A stretch of 64,000 nucleotides of DNA from UBA668 sp038234785 (lineage in GTDB: Bacteria > Actinomycetota > Acidimicrobiia > Acidimicrobiales > Ilumatobacteraceae), in assembly GCA_038234785.1 (NCBI GenBank), contig JBBQTC010000010.1, forward strand, positions 11,392 to 75,391, given 5' to 3'. The notes under the pieces were generated by a model, which was not told the origin of the DNA, did no database searches, and worked only from the letters and a program-made list of their open reading frames with translations. This document shows positions 26,164 through 33,937 of the stretch, piece by piece (positions within the stretch are counted from its first letter, which is position 1; each line of letters opens with the position of its first letter). A program made the translations under genes and the position numbers.

Positions 26164-27212
26164 TGCAGCCGCAGTGAGACCTCGTTGGCGAGGAGCCGCC
26201 CGTGGCGAGTCAGCCGGACGCGAACGCCGTCGGTGGTGACCAAGCCCTCGAGGCCCTCGACATCGAGCGCGTCCGCGGGGACACCGTCGCGCATGCGCAG
26301 GGCGAGTTGCAGGCCCTCGATCCGGCGAGTGGGCGCGTCGAGGGTCTCCCCGGCGGCCTCGGCCGATGCTCCGGCCTCGACCGCGGCGATGTAGCGCTCC
26401 GGGGTACGGACGTTCCAGAACCGGCGGCCGTGGCGGTGACTGTGGGCCGCGCTCCCGAACCCGAGGTAGTCGCCCTGCTGCCAGTACAGGATGTTGTGCC
26501 GGCACTCATGACCGGGCTTCGACCAGTTGCTGACCTCGTAGTTCACGAGGCCGGCTGCGGTGAGCAGATCATCGGCAAGTTCATACTTGTCGGCCAGGTC
26601 GTCGTCGTCGGGGTGACGATCGGGTTGGTCGTACAACGGGGTGCCCGCTTCGACCGTGAGCGCGTACGCGGACACGTGCGGCGGGTCCAACGCGAGGGCT
26701 CCCTCCAGCGTGATGCGCCAGTCGTCCAGCGACTCACCGGCCCCGCCGTAGATCAGGTCGAGGTTGAAGGTGGGGATGCCCGCCGCCCGAACTGCGGCCA
26801 CTGCCGCTTGCACGTTCGCGGGATCGTGCGTTCGCCCGAGCGCGGTGAGGACGTGGGGCACCATCGACTGCACCCCAACGCTGACTCTGTTGACGCCGGC
26901 GTCGGCGTAGATGCGCATCATCGTCGGCGTGACGTCGTCGGGGTTGCACTCCACGGTGACTTCGGCGCCTGGGACCGTCGGGATCGCCTTCAACACGTCG
27001 ACGAGCTCGAATGGGTCGACCATGGTCGGGGTCCCACCACCGACGAAGACACTGGTGACCGGCGGGAGCGAGGTGCCGTGGATCGCCGTGCGCAACGCAG
27101 CCAGGTAGTGGGTCTGGAGGTGGTTGCGATCGGTCCAGGTGGCGAACGCGCAGTAGTCGCAGCGCTTGGCACAGAACGGGATGTGCACGTACACACCGAA
27201 CGATTCGCTCAC
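26160..27212 (-). CDS. hemW: Radical SAM HemW (coproporphyrinogen oxidase-like, heme chaperone family)
   Basis: 350 aa. The cluster motif CAKRCDYCAF near residue 14 is the HemN/HemW type. Other motifs are FVGGGTPTMVDP, VSVGVQSMVPHVLTALGR, and FNLDLIYGGAGESLDDW. True HemN has an additional N-terminal extension with a further Cys that is absent, so HemW is the better name. HemW proteins insert heme in respiratory enzymes. GTG 27212 lies 6 nt behind a TAGGTT hexamer. Order lepA...hemW...hrcA is common in actinobacteria, though here bldD and other genes intervene. Confidence 0.92.
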   Translation of the reverse strand: MSESFGVYVHIPFCAKRCDYCAFATWTDRNHLQTHYLAALRTAIHGTSLPPVTSVFVGGGTPTMVDPFELVDVLKAIPTVPGAEVTVECNPDDVTPTMMRIYADAGVNRVSVGVQSMVPHVLTALGRTHDPANVQAAVAAVRAAGIPTFNLDLIYGGAGESLDDWRITLEGALALDPPHVSAYALTVEAGTPLYDQPDRHPDDDDLADKYELADDLLTAAGLVNYEVSNWSKPGHECRHNILYWQQGDYLGFGSAAHSHRHGRRFWNVRTPERYIAAVEAGASAEAAGETLDAPTRRIEGLQLALRMRDGVPADALDVEGLEGLVTTDGVRVRLTRHGRLLANEVSLRLH

Positions 27213-27218
27213 GTGGCG

Positions 27219-27224
27219 AACCTA
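27219..27224 (-). promoter_or_regulatory. -10 hexamer TAGGTT, 6 nt before the hemW GTG
   Basis: Leaderless-type spacing on the minus strand. It fixes GTG 27212 as the start. Confidence 0.5.
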
Positions 27225-27257
27225 TCGGCTACGGACCCGCCTGGGGCCCGGCGCCGG

Positions 27258-27770
27258 TCAGGGGCGGAAGAGAAGGTCGAGGGCGTCGAGTCGTTGCCCG
27301 ACCTGATCGACTGGAACGTCGAGCATCGCCGCAATCGCCCGGGTGTCGTCGCCGCGCACGGTGATGACCTTTCCGTTGAAGTCCTGGCGTTGCACCTGGA
27401 TCATCTTCAGGAACCGCACGAGCATCTCGAACGGCTGACCGGTGAGCTGACCCAGCTTGAGCAGATCCACGGCAAGCTTCTTGCTGGCGGCTGCGTCACC
27501 CTCGACCGGCACTGCGGCGTCCTCGCGGGGCAGCAGTTGCTCGACGGGCACGTTGTAGAACTTCGCCAACCGCTCGAGACGGGGCACCGAGATGGCTCGC
27601 TCGCCACGTTCGTAGGCGCCGAGCACGGATGCCTTGAATTCCTCGCCCGAGGTGGCCTCGACCTCCTGCAGCGAAAGACGCTTCTGGCGGCGGATGACAC
27701 GGAGGCGCTCGCCAACCTTTCGGCTGTAGGGCGAGGACGCAACATCGTCATCGAAATCGCGCATGTTCAA
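27258..27770 (-). CDS. BldD-like transcriptional regulator with c-di-GMP signature
   Basis: 170 aa. N-terminal XRE-type helix-turn-helix (residues about 17-82: GERLRVIRRQKRLSLQEVEA, FKASVLGAYERGERAISVPR), a linker, and a C-terminal helical domain as in Streptomyces BldD. The C-terminal domain holds R128-Q-D130, eight residues, then R139-G-D-D142, which fits the RxD-x8-RxxD motif through which BldD binds tetrameric c-di-GMP. TTG 27770 fits the GGAG upstream; ATG 27764 is the alternative. A candidate promoter (TTGTGA, 17 bp, CACACT) lies upstream. Confidence 0.88.
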   Translation of the reverse strand: MNMRDFDDDVASSPYSRKVGERLRVIRRQKRLSLQEVEATSGEEFKASVLGAYERGERAISVPRLERLAKFYNVPVEQLLPREDAAVPVEGDAAASKKLAVDLLKLGQLTGQPFEMLVRFLKMIQVQRQDFNGKVITVRGDDTRAIAAMLDVPVDQVGQRLDALDLLFRP

Positions 27771-27820
27771 CTGCCCTTCTCCTCTGTTCGTCGTCAGCCG
27801 ACCTGGCCAAGTTGCCGGTC

Positions 27821-27849
27821 AGTGTGACACATGGCGCCGCTTTTCACAA
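27821..27849 (-). promoter_or_regulatory. Candidate sigma70-type promoter of the BldD-like gene
   Basis: Minus strand TTGTGA (27849-27844), 17-bp spacer, CACACT (27826-27821). The overlapping segment TCACCGAGCGTTG (27859-27847) resembles the degenerate BldD operator, which would fit autoregulation; this is speculative. Confidence 0.35.
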
Positions 27850-27879
27850 CGCTCGGTGACATCGCAACACTGTCCGTTG

Positions 27880-28557
27880 TTATTTCATCGGCAGGTCGGA
27901 CGAAAACTTGACCCCCGCGACGATCGCGGCGGTCTCGACTCTCAGGATCGTGTCGGACAGGCGGATGTGTGGGACCGGCGCAGCGAGCTCGTCGGGCGAG
28001 AAGCCGCCCTCCGGCCCGATGACGATGCATCGCGGGAGATCGACCTCATCATGGCCATCGGGTTCCGCCAACGCACTCCCCGGCCGGCTCAGCACCTCCG
28101 CCACCGGGACCGGGCCGAGCAGCGTCGGCAGCCAGGTCCGCCGGCTCTGCATGCTCGCCTCGCGGGCCACGCGCTCCAGCCGGCGACGCTGCTTGGCCCC
28201 ACGCTCGTCGTCCCAGCGCACCACGCTGCGAGCGCAATCCACGAACACGATCTCACCGACGCCCAGTTCGGTGAGCTTCTGGACCATCCACTCGGCCCGA
28301 TCACCCTTGGGGATTGCGGTGGCGATGGTGACCCTGGCCGGTGCCGGGGCCCGTTCGATGTCGCCGATGGCACGAAGGCTGGCTCCGACCACCTCGGTCG
28401 ACCTCCAGCCGCCGACTCCATCGCTGACCGTCACCACCTCGCCGTCGCGCAGGCGCAGGACCCGAAAGAGGTGATGCGCATCGTCGGGGTTGAGCTGAGG
28501 CGCCTCGAGTGTGGCCACGAACACGTGCGCCGCGCTCGACCGCAGCGCCGGGTTCAC
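27880..28557 (-). CDS. rsmE: 16S rRNA (uracil1498-N3)-methyltransferase
   Basis: 225 aa SPOUT-fold enzyme. N-terminal PUA-like part with DDAHHLFRVLRLRDGE, catalytic part with IPKGDRAEWMVQKLTELGVG, REASMQSRRTWLPTL, and the knot motif IGPEGGFSPDEL then RLSDTILRVETAAI. Methylates U1498 of 16S rRNA. GTG 28557 overlaps the dnaJ stop by 4 nt. Downstream of hrcA-dnaJ, as in mycobacteria. Confidence 0.95.
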   Translation of the reverse strand: MNPALRSSAAHVFVATLEAPQLNPDDAHHLFRVLRLRDGEVVTVSDGVGGWRSTEVVGASLRAIGDIERAPAPARVTIATAIPKGDRAEWMVQKLTELGVGEIVFVDCARSVVRWDDERGAKQRRRLERVAREASMQSRRTWLPTLLGPVPVAEVLSRPGSALAEPDGHDEVDLPRCIVIGPEGGFSPDELAAPVPHIRLSDTILRVETAAIVAGVKFSSDLPMK

Positions 28558-29675
28558 TGGAAGGCCGACTTGATGCGGGCGAAGAGACCAGTCTCGTGGT
28601 GCAGCTCCTCACCGCGGGACTCGGCGAACTTCTTCAGCAGCTCGGCTTCGTACTCCGAGAGCTTCGTGGGCACCTGCACGTCGACGCGCACCCGCAGGTC
28701 GCCGCGACCACGCCCCTGCAACCGCGGCACGCCACGCTGGCGGAGCACGAACTCGCGACCCGGCTGGGTGCCGGCCGGGACGACGATCTCCTCGTCGCCA
28801 CCCTCCAGAGTGGGCAACAGGAACTTGGTGCCGAGCGATGCCTGGGCGATCGACACCGGAAGATCGGTGACGAGGTCGTCACCCTCGCGTCGATAGCGAT
28901 CGTGGGAAGCCACCCGCACGTGCACGTAGAGGTCGCCGGTGCCGCCGCCCCGAGGACCGACCGCACCGCGACCGGTGAGCCGCAACGTGGAGCCGTTGTC
29001 GACGCCGGCGGGAACGTCTACCTGGTACACCTTCTCGGTGATGACCCGCCCGTCACCGTTGCATGCCGCACACGGCGTGACGATCACCTGACCGAGTCCG
29101 CCGCACTTGGGGCAGGCCGACGAGGTGACCATCTGCCCGAGCATGCTCTGGCGGACCCGCTGCACCTGGCCGCGGCCGTTGCACTCGCTGCACGTGACCG
29201 GCTTCGTTCCTGCGCCGGCACCGCTGCCGTGACACTCCTCGCACCGCAACGCAGTGCGCACGCTGACCGGAACGGTGGCACCGAAGACGGCCTGTTCGAA
29301 GCTGATGTCGGCGACGACCTCGAGGTCCTGACCGCGAGGCGGGCCTACAGGCCCGCGCGAACCACCGAAGGGGCTGCCCCCGCCGAAGAAGGCATCGAAG
29401 AGGTCACCGAGTCCGCCGCCACCACCGAACATGTCGCTGGAGTTCTGGGCGGCGCCACCCACCCCCTGCTCGCCGAAACGGTCGTAGCGGGCCCGCTGAT
29501 CAGGGTCGCTGAGCACCTCGTATGCACGAGCCACCTGCTTGAAACGATCCTCGGCAGCGGGATCGTCGGGGTTCGCATCGGGGTGCAGTTCGCGGGCGAG
29601 CTTGCGGTACGCCTTCTTCATCTCGTCGGCGTTCGCAGATCGCGACACACCGAGCAGTTCGTAGTAATCAGCCAC
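28554..29675 (-). CDS. dnaJ: Chaperone DnaJ (type I, DnaJ2-like)
   Basis: 373 aa from GTG 29675 (VADYYELLGVSRSA). J-domain with HPD, Gly-rich linker (MFGGGGGLGDLFDAFFGG), four CxxCxGxG zinc motifs (CEECHGSG, CSECNGRG, CPKCGGLG, CAACNGDG) and the beta-sandwich C-terminus. It stimulates DnaK ATPase. dnaK and grpE are not here, so this is the hrcA-linked second dnaJ typical of actinobacteria. Its start overlaps the hrcA stop by 8 nt. Confidence 0.96.
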   Translation of the reverse strand: MADYYELLGVSRSANADEMKKAYRKLARELHPDANPDDPAAEDRFKQVARAYEVLSDPDQRARYDRFGEQGVGGAAQNSSDMFGGGGGLGDLFDAFFGGGSPFGGSRGPVGPPRGQDLEVVADISFEQAVFGATVPVSVRTALRCEECHGSGAGAGTKPVTCSECNGRGQVQRVRQSMLGQMVTSSACPKCGGLGQVIVTPCAACNGDGRVITEKVYQVDVPAGVDNGSTLRLTGRGAVGPRGGGTGDLYVHVRVASHDRYRREGDDLVTDLPVSIAQASLGTKFLLPTLEGGDEEIVVPAGTQPGREFVLRQRGVPRLQGRGRGDLRVRVDVQVPTKLSEYEAELLKKFAESRGEELHHETGLFARIKSAFQ

Positions 29676-30675
29676 TGAGGTTGCCGCCCTCACTGAGTCG
29701 TCGGCCCAGTCGATCGCTGACCGCTTCGACGGTGGCGAGCGCCTGCGGGTAGTTCATCCGGGTCGGGCCGAGCACGCCGACGGTACCGACCTGCTCGCCA
29801 TCGACCACCACCGGTCTGACGACCACGGAACAGGCCGCGAGCGGCTCAACCCCGTGCTCGGCGCCGATGGCGACCGAGAGGCCCCGGTCCAGGATGTCAC
29901 GCACGAGCGACACCATCACATACTGCTGCTCCAGGGTACGAAGCACGGAGCGGACGGTGTCGACAGCATCGAATGCGTGCGCCATCGACGCTGCACCACC
30001 GACGAACACCGATTCGTCATGCGAACCACCGAGCGCGGCGCGGGCGAGGTTGCACACCGCGTCGAGTTCGCGATCGCCGGTGGGCGGCACGGTGATCGTT
30101 GCATCCAACGGGCTGCCGACCATGTGTGCCTGTAGGTGGGCGGTGACCCCTGCCAGACGAAGATCCGACGTCTCACTCGGCAGTTCGACCACCTCGTTCT
30201 CCACGGCCCCGTTGCTGAGCACGGCCACGACGGTGGCGTGGCGACCCGACAGGGACACCACCTGCACCGTCCGCACCACGGCGGTCTCCGCACGAGGCCC
30301 GACGACGAGCGCCGCGTGCTGGGTGACCTGGGCGAGCAGGTTGGTGGTCTGGTGCAGCAGTTCTTCGAGCCGACCGTGCGCCGTGTCGAAGAACTGGCCG
30401 ACTCGTTGCTGGGCGACCGGCTCGAGCCGGCCCGGGGTCGCCATGTGGTCGACATAGAACCGATAGCCCTTGTCGGTCGGGATGCGGCCCGCCGAGGTGT
30501 GCGGCTGGGCGAGGTAGCCCTCCTGCTCGAGCACCGCCATCTCGTTGCGCACCGTCGCCGAGCTCACCTGCACGCCCGGCGCGTTGGCGATGTGCGTCGA
30601 CCCCACGGGCTGGCCCGTGGTGATGTATTCCTGGACGACGACTCTCAGGATGGCGGTCTTGCGTTCGTCGAGCAT
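29668..30675 (-). CDS. hrcA: Heat-inducible transcription repressor HrcA
   Basis: 335 aa. Winged-helix N-terminus (MLDERKTAILRVVVQEYITT, SSATVRNEMAVLEQEGYLAQPHTSAGRIPTDKGYR is the family hallmark, here cited in part) followed by the GAF-like dimerisation domain. It binds CIRCE elements of heat-shock operons. A CIRCE-like inverted repeat lies 27-53 bp upstream of the ATG (30702-30728), which implies autorepression of hrcA-dnaJ-rsmE. Confidence 0.95.
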   Translation of the reverse strand: MLDERKTAILRVVVQEYITTGQPVGSTHIANAPGVQVSSATVRNEMAVLEQEGYLAQPHTSAGRIPTDKGYRFYVDHMATPGRLEPVAQQRVGQFFDTAHGRLEELLHQTTNLLAQVTQHAALVVGPRAETAVVRTVQVVSLSGRHATVVAVLSNGAVENEVVELPSETSDLRLAGVTAHLQAHMVGSPLDATITVPPTGDRELDAVCNLARAALGGSHDESVFVGGAASMAHAFDAVDTVRSVLRTLEQQYVMVSLVRDILDRGLSVAIGAEHGVEPLAACSVVVRPVVVDGEQVGTVGVLGPTRMNYPQALATVEAVSDRLGRRLSEGGNLSG

Positions 30676-30701
30676 CTGGCTCCTCGAGCAACCGGGACGG
30701 G

Positions 30702-30728
30702 TTGGCAGTCCAGGTTATCGACTGCCAG
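30702..30728. promoter_or_regulatory. hrcA: CIRCE-like operator upstream of hrcA
   Basis: TTGGCAGTC, 9-bp spacer, GACTGCCAG. It matches CIRCE (TTAGCACTC-N9-GAGTGCTAA) at 13 of 18 positions with the exact 9-bp spacing, and its own arms are complementary over 8 bp. A TAACCT -10-like hexamer on the minus strand lies in the spacer. It overlaps the stop codon of the upstream photolyase gene. Confidence 0.6.
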
Positions 30729-32070
30729 CGGTCACGAGCTTGTACCGCGCGAGCGCGTCCTCGCGTTCGCGGCCGTGGTCGACCATCGGCGGCGGATAAT
30801 CGTCGGGACGACTGGCCCCCGGTTCGTGCACCGCTCCCCCGTCGATCCGTCGTAGCTCGGGCACCCATTCGCGCACGTAGTCACCATCGGCGTCGAATCG
30901 GCGCGCCTGCGTCGTCGGGTTGAAGATCCGGAAGTACGGCGCCGCGTCAGTCCCGGTACCCGCCGCCCACTGCCAGCCGTGCTGGTTCGAGGCGAGGTCG
31001 CCGTCGACGAGATGGCGCATGAAGTGGCGCGCGCCCCACTGCCAGGGGAGGTGGAGGTCCTTGACGAGAAAACTCGCGGTCAACATCCGTACCCGATTGT
31101 GCATCCAGCCCGTCGTCGCCAGCTGACGCATGCCGGCGTCGATGATCGGGAAGCCTGTCCGACCGGCGGCCCAACGATCGAAGCGGGCCGATGCGTCCGA
31201 GTCCGTGTCCACCGGCATCGCGTCCATCCGCCGGTCGAGGTTGCGCCACGCCGAGTCCGGCGCCGCGAACAGCACATCCGCGTAGAACTCGCGCCATCCG
31301 AGCTCGTTGCCGAACACCACGTGGCCGCGCTCAGGTCCGAGGTCGGACAGCATCTGCCGGGGATGGATCAGGCCCCACCGCAACGCCGCGGAGAGCCGCG
31401 ATGTGCCGTCGATCGCGGGGAGGTCCCGATGTTCGGCATAGCCGTCGAGCAGGGGAAGGACCGTGTCCCAACGGTCGAGGGCAGCTGCTTCGGTGGCGGC
31501 CGGCCAGGCAGCGAGCGCGCCGGCAGACGGATCCTCGGGTGGGCCGTCGCGGGACACCTCGGGAGCTCCCCGCCACGACACGTCCGGTACGCCCAACGGC
31601 TCGGCCCACCCGTGCGCCCGCCACGCCTTCGAGAACGGCGTGAACACCTTGTAGGGCGTTCCGTCGGGCTTCACCACCGTGCCCGGCCCAACGGCGTACG
31701 GCGAGCCGGTCCCGATCAGATGAACTCCTGCGGATCGCAGGGCCTCGGCCACGACTGCGTCGCGTCGCCGGCCGTACGGCCCGAAGTCACGACTCACGTG
31801 AACGACCGTCGCGCCGACCTCCGCGGCGACGGCCGGCACCACGCTCTCGGGCGGTCCGTGTCGGTGGACGAGGACTCCGCCCATTGCGTCGTCGAGCGAC
31901 CGCAATGCCGCAGCCATGAACGCACGACGAGGAGCGCCCGACCGAGCGAAGGCGGGATCCACCACGAACAGGGGGACGACGGGTGCACCGTCTGCGGCGG
32001 CGGCGTGCAACGCCGGAAGGTCGGTCAGGCGCAGGTCTCGGCGGAACCACATGATGACGGGAGGACGCAT
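30715..32070 (-). CDS. phr: Deoxyribodipyrimidine photolyase (CPD class I)
   Basis: 451 aa from ATG 32070 (MRPPVIMWFRRDLRLTD). N-terminal antenna-binding alpha/beta domain, C-terminal FAD domain with LGWREFYADVL, GFPIIDAGMRQLATTGWMHN and ASNQHGWQWAAGTGTDAAPY, FNPTTQARRFD. Repairs UV dimers using light. Divergent from the phosphatase gene with 32 bp between start codons. Its last codons contain one arm of the hrcA operator. A frame open to 32127 is discarded because it crosses the divergent start. Confidence 0.95.
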   Translation of the reverse strand: MRPPVIMWFRRDLRLTDLPALHAAAADGAPVVPLFVVDPAFARSGAPRRAFMAAALRSLDDAMGGVLVHRHGPPESVVPAVAAEVGATVVHVSRDFGPYGRRRDAVVAEALRSAGVHLIGTGSPYAVGPGTVVKPDGTPYKVFTPFSKAWRAHGWAEPLGVPDVSWRGAPEVSRDGPPEDPSAGALAAWPAATEAAALDRWDTVLPLLDGYAEHRDLPAIDGTSRLSAALRWGLIHPRQMLSDLGPERGHVVFGNELGWREFYADVLFAAPDSAWRNLDRRMDAMPVDTDSDASARFDRWAAGRTGFPIIDAGMRQLATTGWMHNRVRMLTASFLVKDLHLPWQWGARHFMRHLVDGDLASNQHGWQWAAGTGTDAAPYFRIFNPTTQARRFDADGDYVREWVPELRRIDGGAVHEPGASRPDDYPPPMVDHGREREDALARYKLVTAGSR

Positions 32071-32088
32071 GTCGAGACGAGTGTCGCC

Positions 32089-32094
32089 TACCCT
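32089..32094 (+). promoter_or_regulatory. -10 hexamer TACCCT, 8 nt before the GTG at 32103
   Basis: Leaderless-type spacing for the phosphatase gene. Confidence 0.45.
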
Positions 32095-32102
32095 TCCCGT
32101 TC

Positions 32103-32711
32103 GTGCCACATCCTGCGTCCACGACACCCTCCCTCATCCTGCTGGTGCGTCACGGCGCCACCGAGTGGTCCGTCAGTGGGCAGCACACGGGCCGCACCGA
32201 CCTCGCTCTCAACGACCTGGGTGTCGAGCAGGCATGCGAGGCGTCGAGGGTGATTCACCACTACCTCGACGGCGCCGACCCCGTCGTGTACACGAGCCCA
32301 CTGCAACGGGCGGCGCGCACGGCAGAGCTGGCCATGCCCGACCACCCGGCCGAAGAGGTGGAGGCGCTGATGGAGGTCGACTACGGCGCCTACGAAGGGC
32401 TCACCACGTCGCAGATCCTCGAACGGGACCCCGACTGGAACCTGTTCACGACGGGCTGTCCCGGCGGCGAGAGCATGCAGCAGGTGTCCGCCCGCTGCGA
32501 CGCGTTCGTCGCCAAGCTCGAACGCACCGCGGCCGGCCGCTGCGTCGTGGCCTTCACCCACGGGCATCTCAGCCGCATCCTCACGGTGAGGCTGCTGGGA
32601 ATGCCCGCCTCAGCCGGGAGCGGACTCTGGAACGACACCGCCTCGGTCGCCGCCATCAACCTGCACCGCGGACATCTCGTGCTGGTGGGATGGAACGTCA
32701 CCGCGAGTTGA
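32103..32711 (+). CDS. Histidine phosphatase superfamily protein
   Basis: 202 aa. Catalytic RHG in LLVRHGATEWSVSGQHTGRTD, second Arg in SPLQRAARTAE, catalytic Glu in MEVDYGAYEGL, and second His in FTHGHLSRIL. It resembles the cofactor-independent phosphoglycerate-mutase-like phosphatases of actinobacteria; substrate unknown. The 3' end overlaps the convergent MFS gene by 102 bp. Confidence 0.92.
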   Translation: MPHPASTTPSLILLVRHGATEWSVSGQHTGRTDLALNDLGVEQACEASRVIHHYLDGADPVVYTSPLQRAARTAELAMPDHPAEEVEALMEVDYGAYEGLTTSQILERDPDWNLFTTGCPGGESMQQVSARCDAFVAKLERTAAGRCVVAFTHGHLSRILTVRLLGMPASAGSGLWNDTASVAAINLHRGHLVLVGWNVTAS

Positions 32712-33899
32712 CCGGTACCGCAGCACGAACCCGACCGTGACCGCAACCAGGGCGATGATGCTGCCGTAGGCGAGGCTCCACTCGGCGCCGACGTTGTCGG
32801 CCACCCAGCCGGTGATCGGGGAACCGATCGGAGTGCTGCCCAGGAACGCCACTGCACCGAGCGCCAGGAGTCGGCCGCGCATGTCGGGCGGGGCCTCCTG
32901 CTGGGCGATCGCGTTCTGTCCGGCGATGAACGCGGCACCCCCCATGCCGACCGGAACGCTCACCAGGATCGCGACCCACGGGTTCGGTGCCCAGCTCAGC
33001 GCCAGCCCACTCACGCCGAGCAACCAGCCGTTCCCGAAGAACCAACGAGTCGTGACGCGCATCCTCGCGGCGGTGAGGAGCGACCCGATCAGGCTGCCGA
33101 CGCCGGTGGAAGCAAGCAGGATGCCGAACCATCGGCGATCGCCGAAGCGGACGTCGCTGATCTTGAGCAGCGACACGCTGTAGTTGAACGCGAACGTGCC
33201 GACGACGGTGAAGACCACGAACACCACGAGCAGGCGGCGGTCGCGTTGGATGTAGCGCAGCGCGTCTCGCACCGGCGTGCCTCCACGCTTGGCCGCGACG
33301 ACGGGCTGGAGCTGTGACTTGTCGATGGCCAGCAACGGCCACATGATGGCCACGAACGACACCCCGTTGAGGATGAACAACCACCCTGCGCCCAGCGGCC
33401 CCTTGAGAAAGGCGGCCAGCGCCGGACCGACGATGCGCGATCCGGTCATCACCGCCGTGTTCAGCGAGATCGCGTTGCTGATCTCGTGCGGCTCGACCAG
33501 TTCGATCACGAAACCGCGGCGGGCGGGGTTGTCGAACGCACCGATGGTGCCCAGCACGAGCGAGAGCGAGTAGAACACGGCGAGGTTGGTCCAGCCGCCG
33601 AGCGTGAGGATGCCCAGCGTGAGGGCCTGTACCGCCTGCAGGCCCTGGGTGAGTAGCGCCATACGGCGCTTGTTGCGTCGGTCGGCGACGGCGCCGGCCC
33701 AGCTGCCGAGCACGAGCATCGGTAGGAACTGGCAGAGCAGGTTGATGCCGGTGTCGGTGGCGTTGCCCGTCAGTTCGTAGACGACCAGCGAGGTCGCGGT
33801 GAGTTGCATCCACGTGCCGACGTTGCTGACGAGCAGACCGAGGAAGAACAGCCGCGCGTTGCGGTGACGCAACGAGCTGAACATCTGGGACTGCGACAT
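32610..33899 (-). CDS. MFS exporter, MFS_3/EntS-like
   Basis: 429 aa, about 12 helices. N-terminus FSSLRHRNARLFFLGLLVSN, the loop 2-3 motif GSWAGAVADRRNKRRMAL, and GAFDNPARRGFVIELV are the marks of the enterobactin-exporter/macrolide-efflux group. Substrate unknown. Hydrophilic tail of about 30 residues. Antisense overlap of 102 bp with the phosphatase. Divergent from the polymerase gene with 38 bp between. Confidence 0.9.
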   Translation of the reverse strand: MSQSQMFSSLRHRNARLFFLGLLVSNVGTWMQLTATSLVVYELTGNATDTGINLLCQFLPMLVLGSWAGAVADRRNKRRMALLTQGLQAVQALTLGILTLGGWTNLAVFYSLSLVLGTIGAFDNPARRGFVIELVEPHEISNAISLNTAVMTGSRIVGPALAAFLKGPLGAGWLFILNGVSFVAIMWPLLAIDKSQLQPVVAAKRGGTPVRDALRYIQRDRRLLVVFVVFTVVGTFAFNYSVSLLKISDVRFGDRRWFGILLASTGVGSLIGSLLTAARMRVTTRWFFGNGWLLGVSGLALSWAPNPWVAILVSVPVGMGGAAFIAGQNAIAQQEAPPDMRGRLLALGAVAFLGSTPIGSPITGWVADNVGAEWSLAYGSIIALVAVTVGFVLRYRSTRGDVPSHQHEMSAVQVDGGDRGGVVPESAPG

Positions 33900-33937
33900 C
33901 GTCGTAGTTTCTACCGTCCATCGGCCAGGATGGAGCG

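Noticed and set aside
26202..27827. 541-codon plus-strand frame over hemW and the BldD-like gene
   Set aside because: Both minus-strand genes are clear family members; the antisense frame is a shadow.
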